A DNA stretch of 64,000 nt from Phyto melanocephala (GCA_941918925.1 OW799237.1:7049201-7113200), one strand, 5' to 3'. Numbered from the stretch's first letter, positions 11,601 through 23,470 are shown. Notes: generated by a model from the letters alone, not told the origin. Numbers and translations: made by a program.

Positions 11601-12905
11601 AGCCGGTTTAAACGTTTTTAAACAATAAACAATTAATGAAAAAATAAGAAATTTTTATGGGAAAACCCTTTTTTAATAAGAAATTAGGTGCCATTCGCCG
11701 ATATGAACAATTTTAAAACAGTGACCTGGCTTGGTTTTAATTAGTTAACATTATTGAAAGTTTACTGTAATTCCGATATTTTGCTTACACATTGGGTAGT
11801 TTTCGCAAATGGTGAAAGATATTGAACTTAAGCTGATTGTAAAAGCATTTGCAAAGCAGAAGAAATATATATTACTTGAGAGCTGAATAACATAAAATGA
11901 CTTTGAAGTCATCATCTATCTGGTTTTAAATATCAGCTGAATCTGAAATTTTGAAACAAAAAGGAAGGTTTTAGCATACTAACAGCGTACAACATAATTG
12001 AAACCATACTGCGCTGTTTACTTATAAGAATGATGATTTGTGTCCTAAATAAAAAAAAAAAACGGGAGGGCTTGAACCCAGAAGTTGGTCTCAAAAATTA
12101 CGGTCTAGTTTTATTAGAATTGGTAAATAGCGTTATTTTGATTTTTATTTTCTATTTTCTATTAGAAATAAGTTAATTTTTTGCGATATATTAAACTAGA
12201 TATCAAGGTATTTATTTAGCGAATTTTATCAAAGTCCATCCAGCAGGTTTAGAGCCTATTGAGTTCAGGAAAACAAACAGAAAGACAGATGGACATACAT
12301 ATATAGACAGACGGACATACAAAAATTTTAAACTGAGGTTTTTTTATACTAAATCGTTGACATCCTGATGAGGTAAATATTTACATTGATAGAAATTTTT
12401 ATATTGATATAATTATGATATTGGCCAGATAATATTAATAATAGAATATTTATAGACTTTTAAGTCGATTATTTTTAGCATTTGAACTTCAGTTTCGTTG
12501 TTACTTTTCCAGAGGGCAACTGGCATCTAAAAGCTGTAAATTTTTCTGTAAACAGTGACTGTATTAGCAAGTCTGAATTAAAAGTGTTCCTAATGCTTCA
12601 ACTAGTATCGATGGGAACTTATAATATTTTTATATGAAAACTTATAGTTTTATAAAATAAATAAAATCAAAAGTAATCAATTTTCAATTCAGTGGTTTTT
12701 TATGAAAATTACGCGCATTATTTTGGGCTCGGGTGCTTCAAAGTTGACATGTGTGTCTAGGAACTTATTTGTAAACACAATATTTTTTTTTGATAAATGT
12801 TTAACGGGTTTGTTTTTGAGAGAGAGAAATTATATTATTCGGAAAACTCTCAACTATAGTTGATTTAATATTAATTTTTGTCCAAACAAAAATTAAATGA
12901 GTTGA
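11601..12905. other. No gene seen; mobile-element debris
   Basis: A/T-rich. 12065-12076 carries a B-box-like GGGTTCAAGCCC on the minus strand without a convincing A box. 12260-12320 carries the GACAGA(C/T)GGACATAC-type runs common at the ends of dispersed fly repeats. No coding sequence. Confidence 0.45.
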
Positions 12906-13107
12906 CATATCACACACTACATAGAATAACGTCACAACTGAAAATTAATTTTTTTTATCGTGCTGAAGAAATGCAATTACACTATCTTATCACAAAAGTG
13001 ATAAGAAGAATATGTTTGGAGTATGTATACTGAGAAATAACTTATGAAGAAGAGACAATTTTAGAAACTTTGGAGTTGAGACGTTATTATAGTAAGTGTG
13101 TGATATG
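12906..13107. mobile_element. ~200-bp MITE with ~37-bp terminal inverted repeats
   Basis: The left end CATATCACACACTACATAG matches the complement of the right end, CATATCACACACTTACTAT. The similarity continues inward through AATAACGTC(A/T)CAACT. No coding capacity. A target duplication is not clear, so the superfamily is unassigned. Confidence 0.6.
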
Positions 13108-13533
13108 TTTCCATAGTAAAATCGTTAATTTTTTAAATCTTAACGCCTTATTTGCAAATGTAGCTTTGATTTCCGAACAAGCTTTTAAAATGAATGAGAG
13201 TCATGCTTCTGAAATCTCTTAGTTAAAAAATTGTTTTCTTTGGATAAACATTTTGTTTGGAACAACAATAGATTAATTTAACATTATATTTAGCATATGC
13301 GGTATTGCAGAGATATTTTGTTTATATATTTTTTAATTTATATTTAAACAACTTTTTGTACTCGAGCGATTTTGCTATTTTTGTGGTTGTTTTAAAGTTG
13401 CTCTATTTAAAATAATTTGGAAAAGAACCGTGATCTTGGTACCTGTTCTATAAAAACTAAATTATTTTAATTTTATTTTTTAATGACTGTAACATTTAAA
13501 GTCTTTTTCTGGCTTTTGAAATTAATAATGTGC

Positions 13534-13860
13534 TTAAGGCTACAATACACGGCATGTTTTTTATATCTGACTTTAAAATTTGTGAGACATAATATGTAAA
13601 TCGACATGTCTTTCAAAATTGTACTTTTACAGGCAACCGTCGCCAACTGCAGCAGCAGAGATTTCTCTCAACGGCTGATATTACATGTTTTAACAGAAGA
13701 AAAAATAGCTCGCTCTAACTAAAATTTTGTCAGATGTCTCAACACATGTTTTTTTTTATAGAAGCAATGTTTTAAAGGTTACACACGACATGATCGTATT
13801 TATCAGTGTGGAATTTGTCAAGTCAGATGTAAAAAACATGCCGTGTATTAGCTCCTTTAA
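13534..13860. mobile_element. ~319-bp MITE flanked by TTAA
   Basis: Inverted termini share AATACACGGCATGTTTTTTA followed by (T/C)ATCTGAC. Both outer edges abut TTAA (13534-13537 and 13857-13860), the target used by piggyBac-type elements. The ends (GGCTAC... and AGGAGC...) lack the usual piggyBac CCC start, so assignment stays tentative. No transposase frame inside; the 65-codon frame there is a chance opening. Confidence 0.6.
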
Positions 13861-13959
13861 TAGGTCAATTACAAGAAAAATTTCTTTAACACAAAAAATA
13901 TACTTTGCAGTCACTTTATTATAGAAGTGTGAGTGTATATTTGGGGGTTTTCAATGAAC

Positions 13960-14084
13960 TACAGGGCGAGGCAAAATTTATCATGGCGTTTAAAATTTTT
14001 TTTTATTTTATTTATTATTAAAGGAATACATTTTATTAAACAAAAAGCATTTTTTTCCCATGTTGACCTATGTCCCATCCTGTA
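13960..14084. mobile_element. ~121-bp Tc1/mariner-type MITE
   Basis: A TA at each side (13960-13961 and 14083-14084) encloses ends that both start CAGG and reach CATGG about 25 bases in, with intermediate mismatches. The left terminus resembles the start of the mariner remnant at 15159 (AGGG(T/C)G(G/A)G(C/G)CAAAA...CATGG). It is probably an internally deleted relative. Confidence 0.45.
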
Positions 14085-14100
14085 TAAATTGCTAATGAAA

Positions 14101-14313
14101 ATCAAGGCACATTTATTCATCAGGTAGTCTTGTTTCGTCAGCTGATTATTTTTTTCTTCACTTATTTCAAATTTCAGCTGTCAAAGTCTATAGATAAAAA
14201 ACAATTTTCTCTCCTCTCTCATTAGTTTCAAATGTCAAACTTCATATATTAAAAATATAAACAAAAAAATTCTCTCCGAACTGCAATTACCTGATGAATT
14301 AATATGCCTTGAT
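14101..14313. mobile_element. ~213-bp MITE, copy 1 of 2
   Basis: The first 26 bases (ATCAAGGCACATTTATTCAT...) pair with the last 26 (14288-14313) at 24 of 26 positions. The interior (CAGCTGATTA, TTTCAGCTGTCAAAGT, CTCTCATTAGTTTCAAATGTC) recurs at 16526-16712 in the same order, so this is a dispersed family. It carries no coding sequence. Confidence 0.6.
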
Positions 14314-15158
14314 GTAAATATAACAATTTTTTTCTTTTTTTTTATAAATTTAAATTTATTTTGAGAATTTTTTTAAACCATAAATTAATTTATAATTTAT
14401 AAAAAATTCTCAATAAGCAAAATTTTTATAAAAAGGGTTTATAAATTGTAATTTTATTTAGAATTTTCTAAAATTAAAAAGCTATCAAAAATATCTTAAA
14501 AATTAGGGAATCAACCCTGATTCCTCATTTAAAAGAAATTTTATGAAATATACTTCTTCGTACCCCCTCACACATTATAGAGGGTGTTTGTTGTTTTCTT
14601 AATAAATATAAACTAATTTTCTCTTTTCTATAGCTAATATTGATTTATATTCTCTCATTCATTTCTTTTGCAATCAGTGCTCATACGCCTTTAAAATTGT
14701 AATGAAGTTTACTAAAAGAAATTTCTTTTTAACGTACATTGACCGAGTTGGTCTTAAGCCAAAAAATGTATTATTTGTAATTAATTTGGCTGATGCGTTT
14801 GTTGTCGTGGCGTTTAGAGGTGGTTTTGTCGGGTAATGCCAATGCAATGCAAAAAAAAAAGTGAGCAAAATGCTGACACATACATATTTATTTATGATAA
14901 ACATTGGGGACATATTGAAAATAAAAATTAATAATTTATTGCAAAAGTCAGATTATTTGCAGGTTTTTATAGACATTTTAAAATTTTCGTTAAAAACGAA
15001 AATTGACATTTAAAAAAAATTTTATATTTAATAAATTGCACACAGGAAATGAGCACGATTGGTTTAAAATAAATGCAAATAATTAGAGTTGAACAAAAGT
15101 TAAATTTAAATTTATCTTAAAAAAAAGGAATAACTTGCATGGTATTTTAATTTTATAG
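14314..15158. other. No gene seen
   Basis: A/T-rich. A 79-codon minus frame (14913-14674) starts with a hydrophobic segment like a signal peptide but has no splice or family support and is probably chance. Confidence 0.45.
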
Positions 15159-16520
15159 GGTGGGCCAAAAGTCACCATGGGGTCAAAAATTAAATAAATT
15201 TTTTATAAAAATAACACCTGAATAATAAATAATGGAGTATTCATAATTGATCAAAGAAACAAAGTATTATAATTAAATTATTTAAATAAGTAATAAATTA
15301 TTTTAAAAGCAAAGAGCATAACGTCGACATTTTGACGTCAGAATTTTCCCTCTCAAGCAATGGTTCGTTATTAAGTTGCCACCATTATGGCAACATAATA
15401 GATTTATCTCGAATCGGTAGACCATGTTTAATTTACACGGCGGAATAAATAAATAATAATAATGAACTAGTAGAGCAAAGTGTTAAAGAAAAATCAAACA
15501 ATCTACCAAAAGGCGCTCCGCGAAGCTAGAAATGGCTCTAACATGACTACGCTACATTAAAAAAAATTTTATGGTTCAGTTAGTAATTTGTATCGTGATG
15601 TTAAAAAATCTGTCGCATAAGTAATGCGTGGGACTGTTTATTAAAAATGTATCGTAACTTTTCATGAGGTAGGAATCTATAGAAAATAGATTTTCACGGA
15701 GAGAACGTAATTCATTGGACATATTGTTAAAGAGAAAAAGAGGCAACACTTAATTTTGACTTAATTTTTACTAACTAAAACACACATTTTAACGACACTG
15801 AAATCTGTGAAGTAAAAAATACAAATCTACTAACTAAACGCTTAAGTTGCAATTGATGTTAGAACTAAGACCCACAGTAAAGTCTAAATTTTTCTGTTAA
15901 ATTGCAACAGTTGACCAGAAACAAACTCAACTTAATTGAAAATCTAATTATTAGCGATGATGCTCATTTTCATTTGCAAGGTTTTGTAAATAATTATTAT
16001 AATTAGGACTAAAGGTTATGGGGTTCCTAAAAATCTAGAGCTATTAATCTATGCCAATTGCACCCTACTGGGTGTAAAGTATACTGTGACATTACATCTA
16101 TTGATATTATGGGCCATAACTTGTTCGAAAATCAAGATTCGAGAGCTGACCGTAAATAAAGAGCGATACTGGTTTATGTTAAAACAATTTTTACGTCCTG
16201 CTCTTGAAAACAGAAAGAGGAAAGGGCCACTGTCCACACTACCCGACACAATAGCACTTTTAAGTCAACTTTTTGGACAATGGCTTTACCAAGTTTGTTA
16301 GCAACCAAATATTTTCTTTGGGGTTATTTGAAAGAGCAAGAATATGTAAAAAAAAACTCGGGAATAAGCTTTTAACTCAAAGCAAAACTTGTTGCAATAA
16401 TTCGAGCGCTACAGCTACACATTTTAAAAGATGATAAGGAAAATGTTCTAAAGCGATCACATTTTTGCGAAGCTGAAGACGGGAATAATTTAAGTGACAT
16501 GTTAAAAAATAATTAATAAT
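15159..16520 (+). pseudogene. DD41D-type mariner transposase, decayed copy
   Basis: A TATAGGGTGGGCC terminus at 15159 opens a ~1.36-kb plus-strand relic. Pieces in successive frames are IISDDAHFHLQGFVN (first Asp region), LTVNKERYWFMLKQFLRPAL, FFLWGYLKEQEYV (just after the third Asp) and an ending RSHFCEAEDGNNLSD. The order and motifs are those of the transposase at 17.2-17.8 kb but the sequence is a different subfamily. Stops and frameshifts are frequent, so it is inactive. The 3' terminal repeat is not visible, and a MITE begins within a few bases of where it should be. Confidence 0.65.
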
Positions 16521-16525
16521 AATTT

Positions 16526-16712
16526 AGGACAAGGAAAATTAATTCATTTAGTCCTGGTTCCTTAGCTGATTATATTTTATTTTAAGCTTCAGCTGTCAAT
16601 GTTAATAGATGAAAAAAAAAACAATTTTTACTCTTCTCTCATTCATTTAAAATGTTAAACTTCCTATAAAAAATATTAAAAAAAATTCTCTGCTAACTGT
16701 GAATAGGGTTAA
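16526..16712. mobile_element. MITE, copy 2 of the 14.1-kb family
   Basis: Aligns along its length with 14101-14313 (ACAAGGAAAATTAATTCAT, TAGCTGATTA, CTTCAGCTGTCAA, CTCATTCATTTAAAATGTTAAAC split by mismatches), with a shorter, degraded right end. It sits at the end of the mariner relic. Confidence 0.5.
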
Positions 16713-17053
16713 TTATAAGGGTAAATATTAAATTAATATTAAATATTAGGGTACAATAATTTAAAAATATATGAAGAAAAAAAATTTTTTTGTTATACTT
16801 ACTATGGTATTATCAAACCCCAGCATTTTGGTGAGCAATCACAGTTTCCCGTAGGCGAAGAGCAATGAAAATCCCTTGAGCAAAAATTGTTTTAAATTAA
16901 TTATAAAACAAATATTTAAAATATTGTAATTTGTTTATGTTTTAAAACTTATTTTATTTAGTCAGTGAGAGTAATGAATACACCAAAATTCACAGTCAAA
17001 TTTCAAATGCTTATGTATATAGAACAAGATGTTGGTTTTCAAAGGTTTTTTCT
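16713..17053. other. No gene seen
   Basis: A/T-rich spacer between a MITE and the foldback mariner. Nothing recognisable. Confidence 0.5.
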
Positions 17054-17236
17054 TATAAAGGGTGTTTTTTTAAGCCCGATAGAACTTGAAATTGTAAAAA
17101 ATAACACAAAAAATTAAATTGTAATTAAATTTTTTTTTTTTTATTCGAAAGATCAATACGTGACATTAACATTTGAAAATGATTTCGGGCATATGGGCAC
17201 CGCGGCTGTTCTTGACGAAGCGCATTCTGGACGTCC
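17054..17236. repeat. Left arm of the mariner foldback
   Basis: 183 bases whose reverse complement recurs at 17806-17986 with only a few differences in the A/T runs near 17125-17140. The arm includes the terminal repeat and the last part of the transposase gene. The arms meet the unique core exactly at GGACGTCC. Confidence 0.9.
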
Positions 17237-17805
17237 AATTTTGGGCCACTTTTTCGAGCACTGCTGGCCGTATGTCACGAATAACACGAACAATGCTGGC
17301 CTCCAAGGCGTCAATTGTTGCTGGTTTATCAGCATAAACCAGTGACTTCACGTAGCCCCACAGGAAATAATCGAGAGGTGTCAAATCGCACGACCTTGGA
17401 GGCCAATTGACAGGTCCATTTCTCGAAATCAACTTATCGCCAAATTTTGATTTCAATAAGTCGATGGTTGCGTTCGCCGTATGGCACGTAGCGCCATCCT
17501 GTTGAAACCACATCTCCTCCGGATCAATGTCATCCATATTTTCAAACAAAAAATCATTGATCATGGTGCGGTAACGATCTCCATTGACCGTAACGCGAGC
17601 TCCGGCCTCATTTTTGAAGAAATAAGGTCCGATGATGCCACCAGCGTGAAAACCGCACCAAACGGTGCATTTTTCTGGATGTAATGGAGTCTGTAGGGTC
17701 TCTTGTGGATTGGTCTCGCTCCATATGCGGCAATTTTGCTTATTAACAAACCCGTTAAGCCAAAAATGCGCCTCATCGCTGAACGCAATTTTTCGATAAA
17801 CCAAC
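17166..17805 (-). pseudogene. DD41D mariner transposase, catalytic domain only
   Basis: The minus frame from the inner edge of the right arm reads VYRKIAFSDEAHFWLNGF, VNKQNCRIW, then QQDGATCHTA and PPRSCDLTPLDYFLWGYVKS, ending with SRGAHMPEIIFKC. The three catalytic Asp are in SDEAHF, QQDGA and PLDYF. Counting between the second and third gives 41 residues, the spacing of the DD41D (rosa-like) group of Tc1/mariner. There is no internal stop. The frame formally extends 26 codons upstream (from 17882), but those codons are the inverted copy of the gene's own 3' end, read antisense, and are not transposase. The N-terminal helix-turn-helix domain is absent. Confidence 0.85.
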
Positions 17806-17986
17806 GGACGTCCAGAATGCGCTTCGTCAAGAACAGCCGCGGTGCCCATATGCCCGAAATCATTTTCAAATGTTAATGTCACGTATTGATCTTTCGAATA
17901 AAAAAAAAATTTTGATTACAATTTAATTTTTTGTGTTATTTTTTACAATTTCAAGTTCTATCGGGCTTAAAAAAACACCCTTTATA
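17806..17986. repeat. Right arm of the mariner foldback
   Basis: 181 bases, inverted copy of 17054-17236. It supplies an ATG on the minus strand at 17882 that is an artefact of the rearrangement. Confidence 0.9.
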
Positions 17987-18042
17987 TGGCTAAGCCTATA
18001 TTGTGATCAATAATCATTAAATCTCTGGTATATGTGTATTTA

Positions 18043-18670
18043 GGGTGTTTTTTTAGCCCTATAGAACTTTTCAAACGGTTAACTGTTTAACATACTATAA
18101 AAACTCCTACAGAGTGCGACATCGATGGTTATAAATGCATGGTTAAGTGCGCGTCGCAGTCCTTAATGTGCCAAAATGAATTATAAATTTGTCGAAGCAA
18201 CCTAAGCAGGAGAGAACTTAAATACTTTGCATTAAATAGGATCGAATAGATTGAGTGAGTTGTGGTTCTTTGTTTCTCTAAGAAACCATACAACATAATA
18301 TAATCATAATGGATAGATTATCGCTTCTACAAAGCTACAAAAATATGAAAGAAGCATGGATTCAACCAATGTTGTATTAAAATGTTGTGTTCAGCGATGA
18401 GGCTTATTTTTCGCTAACGGGCTTGTTAACAAACAGACTGGCTGCATACGAAGTGACACAAAAAATTACAAAATACCCTACAGGCTCTATTATATCCAGA
18501 AAAATAGATTGTTTAATGTTGTTACCATAATAATAGCATCATCAAACTGTTTTTCTTTCAAAATGAAGCCGTGAATTGCATTACGTTCAATGTAGATCGC
18601 TACAGCATCGTCATGATCAACGGTTTTTTGTTTGAAAATATGACCAGGTATGATAAGGAGACTGCAACTA
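18043..18670 (+). pseudogene. DD41D mariner remnant adjacent to the foldback copy
   Basis: Starts with TTAGGGTGTTTTTTTAGCCC, almost the terminus of the 17-kb element, and is oriented opposite to it, 57 bases away. Near 18385 it reads FSDEAYFSLTGLLTN. Around 18590 it is similar to RVTVNGDRYRTMIND in frameshifted form (ATGTAGATCGCTACAGCATC). It is cut off before the second Asp, and stops and indels show it is old. Confidence 0.6.
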
Positions 18671-19466
18671 CAGATTTTTGATTTTTAAATAAACAAAAAT
18701 ATATATAAGATTTACATGCATATCCGGGGACTTTTTGTAAAACAACTTATTTCGAATTTTTATATGTTTTAGGAGAGCAACAAAACAAACAACTCTATAA
18801 GTTAAGCAGATATTTTTGAGGCAATTCGCTTATCTTATAAAACTTATCATTGTGTGTATGAGTGTAAACGAATTGGTTTGTTTGGTTTGTTTTAATAAAA
18901 AAATTTTAATTAATTTTTTAAATTGTTCAGAAAATCAAAAATAATCAATAGAGTTTAAAACGAACACACAGGTTCTGACACTCAAGCGATTTTAAATCAC
19001 TTATGATCTGTATATCGCCACTGCATGCATGTTTTGCAGTTCAAGCGTTTTCATTTTAATAATTTCTATCAAAATTATTCAAACACATTTTTAGGTTTTG
19101 TCTAATATAAAATAAATATTTCTTGTTTTATTTATACACTCCGGTTCACTGATTGAAAAGCAGTAAACATTTTCAATTTTCAGAAGTCTGTATCTTTTGC
19201 AATTTTTAACCGATTGCAGAATTTTAAAATAAAAATGGAAGCTAGACATTTGAAAATATCAAAAAATATCATGTCAATAGTGGTGTCTTAACTATGGAAC
19301 TTTCTCTGAGCAATTTATAAAAAAAGTCCAAAAATGTGCTACTTTTTTGGTTTACTTGAATAAAGGCACTTTATTATTTTATTATTTTTAAAGTAAGCGA
19401 TAATTTTTTTGTACGGAGCAATTGCTTATTACAATTTATTACATCTTAATCACTTTACGAGTCAAA
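18671..19466. other. No gene seen
   Basis: A/T-rich spacer without recognisable repeats or exons. Confidence 0.5.
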
Positions 19467-19905
19467 ATGGCAAAACAAAACATAAAATCGATGTTTACCG
19501 TTCTGAAGAATATTCCAACCGCACTATAGCTATAAAGATTTAACGAATCCCAACAGTTGTCGACAATTACATCAAGGATACCGACGGGTGTTGAACAAAT
19601 TTAAAAGCAAGGGTTTCATCGTCTTTATCTGCGTATGAGAAAAGAAAAATCTCAAGAATTGCTTCTAATTCTGCCTTCTCCTTGTCAAAAGCAAGAGCTT
19701 AAGCTGGAGTGCAAGCGAGCAAGTCATCAGTACGCAGAGTAATTGAAAGTTGTAAGTATCTTAAATACTGGAAATTATAAAAAAGCCACCTCCTAATATT
19801 CCTTGTAAGGAAAAGCGGCTTCAATTCGCAAAAGACAACATGGCATGGGATGTGCAGCAAAGACGTCATGAAAATGACTGGAGAACCCTTGTATTTACGG
19901 ATTTA
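19467..19905 (+). pseudogene. Tc1-like transposase, N-terminal fragment
   Basis: From an ATG at 19467 the broken plus-strand frames give helix-turn-helix-like pieces. These are DNYIKDPDG (paired-like second helix region), ARVSSSLSAYEKRKISRIAS, SSVRRVIES and KRLQFAKDNMAWD, then ENDWRTLVFTD, which is the lead-in to the first catalytic Asp of Tc1-type transposases (W-x-x-V-I-F-S-D-E). The sequence loses similarity directly after this. At least two frameshifts are needed, so it is dead. Confidence 0.5.
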
Positions 19906-22070
19906 CATTACTTATTGGCTTTTTGAAACTTAGTTTATGCGAATTATATCATGCATGATTGAGGTTGAATATCGCAATTGTGAAACACAAAAAACCCTTT
20001 TGTGATTGTCACAACATCAGCGAAAAGTTAGTTGATTATTTTTTTTTGGGTGATGTAATTTTAAGTCAAGTGTGAAACTAGTTGACACGTTTGTGAAGGT
20101 GAGAATGAGGGTGGTCTGGTGCTTTGGGCTTTAAATATTTTTATTAAAATATATATATATTGAAAGGATATTTAACTCCTTGGATCCATGCTTGTTTAAA
20201 GTACTTTAACTAGAAAGACGCTGATTTGGGTAAATAAGGCATCCTAAAGATTTTACTATTATTTTTTAAATTACTTTATCACAACTTAAGATATTTTGTT
20301 AAAAGTCCATATACATGATAATAAAAAAAAAATTATTAAAATTTTGTCTCTACGGGCTATGGGCAAAAAGTTTTTGTTTACAAGGGACTTAATTTTTATT
20401 TTCTGCAACCTATTTATTAGGCTTGCCTACAATTATTATTTCGTACATACAATACTTGTAAGTGAATTGAAAAAAATAATCGCAGCTGTAGACATTACTC
20501 TCACTTTTTTTTTATTTCAAAACTTATTCCATAATAAGGACACAAGGTTACAAGGACACATTTAAAGAAATTAATCAATTTTCTTATTAATAATTTTTTA
20601 AAGTCAATATAATTCCGGTGGTTTGTTTATTGAGAAATTTGTTCAAATAATTTTCTTTTATATTTTTGGAAAATCATAAAAAATATTTAAGTTTATTTAA
20701 GCAAATTTTATGAATCACTTTCAATTCCAATTTTATTTTTAACTTTTCCACTCAAATTTTTTTTTATAAATTTTTCTTTTGTTTTTGTTTATTTTATTTT
20801 AATTTATTTTATAAATATATTTTTTACATATATTTTTTCCGGGGTTGGCTTGAATTATGTCATGTTAAAATTCATAATTTATTTTCGAAATTTTATTGAA
20901 AACTTTTAAACATTTTCTTCATCTTTTATTTGTTATTCATAAAAGTTTTTTTTTTTAGTATTTTTTCTTTTTATATTTTAAATTTATTATAAATCAATTT
21001 ATATTTTTCTTATTCACCTTTTAACAAAATGTGCACTTGAAAAAAAAAATGATTTTTTAATAAATATATGTCTCCGTGCCCGATTTCAATATTCTGAAAC
21101 GCGTCGTTCGACTAAAGTGACCAAAGAGTTTGTTGGAGATGACACCCAAATAATCTTTCATACGCAAATATCAACACACACAGTGTGTTTTCATAGATAT
21201 AGATTCTTTTATGGCTGTTCTCTTTTTTGTTGTTGTTGCTGTTATTAGCCATTTATTAACTGTGTAGAAGATCATTTATTCCATATGATTTGTTAGTATT
21301 TTTGTGATATTTTCGTATACTTTTTTTAAAAGCACAAGAAAATTTATAAATTTTATGTGTGAAAATTTCAGCTGTTGATTGACTGCATGCGGCACTATTT
21401 ATTTTGTTTTTATTGTTGTTGAATTTTCTAACCAACTACTACACTTTTTTATGTATATTTTAGATTAAAATCTTTTGCTGGGGCTATGGAGACACTTTTG
21501 ATTTTGTTATTTTTTTGAAAATCTTTTTCTTCTTCATATTCATTGTGTGTATACGTGACATTACTAGTTTATTTTTTTTTATACTTTTTGTCTGATTAAA
21601 GCATTTTCAAAACCCACACAAAATTTACCGCTTTTTACGAAATTTTATATTTTATTTGTAATCCTATTTAATGTTTTCGGAATGTTTACATATATTTAAT
21701 ATGACAAAGATTGTAAGCATAAAATATTCTAATTTACATGCCAGAGATTACACTAAATTAGTGGTGAAGGTGAAATTATAATAAATTATTTTATAATGGA
21801 AGACAGTCAAGGTGCACATTCTAAGTGGAAATGAATTATGTGACAACATATTGATAATGATGTTGGGGAGTACAATTTTTCATTAAATATAATAAATAAC
21901 ATTCAATGATTTAACATTAGACAACAATGTTCTCTTAAAAATCCTTGGGTTTTTGTGCATAATTTGTTTATGAAAATTTTTTTAGAAGTTTTAAAAGAAA
22001 ATGTTCTATGTTTTATAATATTGAATAAACTCACACAGAAAGTGGTAAAATATTTTATAGAAAAATTTTA
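19906..22070. other. No gene seen; long T-rich tract
   Basis: A/T-rich, with T-runs dominating 20640-21640. A (TTG)n stretch lies near 21223-21240. No exon, RNA gene or element end was recognised. Confidence 0.5.
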
Positions 22071-23470
22071 ATGGCTTAAAACATCGCATAGTGTTCTACA
22101 GAAAATTTTTTATATTTCAAAACATCGCATAAATTTCTATAGAAAATTTTTTATGTTCTAAAACGTCGCAAAAATTTCTATGGACAAATTTTCATGTTTT
22201 AAAACATCGCATATTTTTTTTATAGATTATTTAAAATTTTTCAAAACATCGCACAATTTTTTTTAAGGATAATTTTCAATTCTTCAAAACATCGCACAAT
22301 ATTTTATAGAATATTTTTTGATATCTTAAAACATCGTATAAATTTCTATTGTTCTTATAAAACATCAAATAATTTTCTATATATTTTTTTAACATTTTAT
22401 TATGGCGCATACTTTGCTATAGAAAATTTTTCATGTTTTAAAATATTGCATAATTTTCTATGAAAATTTTTTTAGAAAAATTTTCATGTTTTAAAACATC
22501 GCATATTTTTTTTTATGGAATATTTAAAATTTTTCCAAACATCGCACAATTTTTTGAGGATAATTTTCAATTCTTCAAAACATCGCACAATATTTTAAAG
22601 AAAAATTTTTGATATCTTAAAACATCGTATAAATTTCTATTGTTCTTATAAAACATCACATAATTTTCTATATATATTTTTGACATGTAAATATAGCGCA
22701 TACTTTGCTATATGTTTTAAAATATTGCATAATTTTCTATGAAAATTTTTTTTTGCATCGCAAAAATTTTTTTTTAAAAAATTTTTCATGTTTGAAAACA
22801 TCGCAAATTTTTTTAGAAAAATTTTCATGTTTTTAAACATCGCATAATTTTTTTAAATTTTTTTTTTCAAGTTTTAAAACATCGCATAATTTTCTGTATA
22901 ATTTTTTATGTTTTAGGACATCGCATAATTTTCTATAGAAAATTATGCAATGTTCTAAAACATCGCATAATTTTCTATAGAAAATTTTTCATGTTTTAAA
23001 ACATTGCATAATTTTCTATAGAATATTTAAAATTTTTCAAAACATCGCACAATTTTTAAGAGATAATTTTTAATTTTTCAAAACATCGCACAAATTTTTA
23101 TTTTTCGCATAATCGTCTATATATTTTTTTGACATTTTAAAATATCGCATAATTTGCTATGGAAAATTTTTCATGTTTTGAAACGTTGCATAATTTTCTA
23201 TAAATTTTTTTCGTGTTTTAAAATATCGCATAATTTTCTATGAGAATATTTTATGTCGCTAAAATTTTTTTTAGAAAATTTTTCATGTTTGAAAACATCC
23301 CAAATTTTTTAGAAAATTTTTCATGTTTTCAAACATTGCATAATTTTCTATAATTTTTTTTCAAGTTCCAAGACATCGCATAATTTTCTGTATATTTTTT
23401 TTGTTTAAAAAGATCGCATTACTTTCTATAGCGAACTGTTGATGTTTTAAAACATCGCATAACTTAAAAA
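22071..23470. repeat. ~41-bp satellite, about 30-35 units, with higher-order repetition
   Basis: Unit core AAAACATCGCATAATTTTCT followed by ATAGAAAATTTTTCATGTTTT recurs every 40-42 bases (for example ACATCGCA near 22081, 22122, 22162, 22204). A seven-unit block at about 22196-22437 is repeated at about 22485-22720, and part of it again near 23020-23180. Units carry the short palindrome TTTCTATAGAAA. A stray unit appears after the Helitron end near 23955. Confidence 0.9.

Larger units (their letters stand above)
17054..17986 (-). mobile_element. Rearranged DD41D mariner with ~182-bp inverted arms
   Basis: Ends share TATAAAGGGTGTTTTTTTAA and remain almost identical in inverted orientation from 17054-17236 and 17986-17806. 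This is far longer than a normal mariner terminal repeat. Between the arms lies the C-terminal two thirds of a transposase on the minus strand. The left arm contains the terminal repeat plus the real 3' end of the gene (…GAHMPEIIFK). The right arm is an inverted copy of that same segment instead of the expected 5' half. The DNA-binding domain is therefore missing and the element is non-autonomous. Arm identity is near perfect apart from a few changes in a homopolymer region, so the rearrangement is recent or conversion-maintained. Confidence 0.85.

Noticed and set aside
12060..12110. Second SINE on the minus strand
   Set aside because: Only a B-box-like GGGTTCAAGCCC is seen; no A box at the right distance.
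14674..14913. Secreted protein start (signal-peptide-like frame)
   Set aside because: No donor site or homology; hydrophobic frames are common in T-rich antisense DNA.
17806..17882. First 26 codons of the 238-codon minus frame as a transposase N-terminus
   Set aside because: They are the inverted copy of the gene's own 3' end and also appear on the plus strand at 17166.
22071..23470. CRISPR-like array
   Set aside because: Units are contiguous satellite monomers without unique spacers, in a eukaryotic context.
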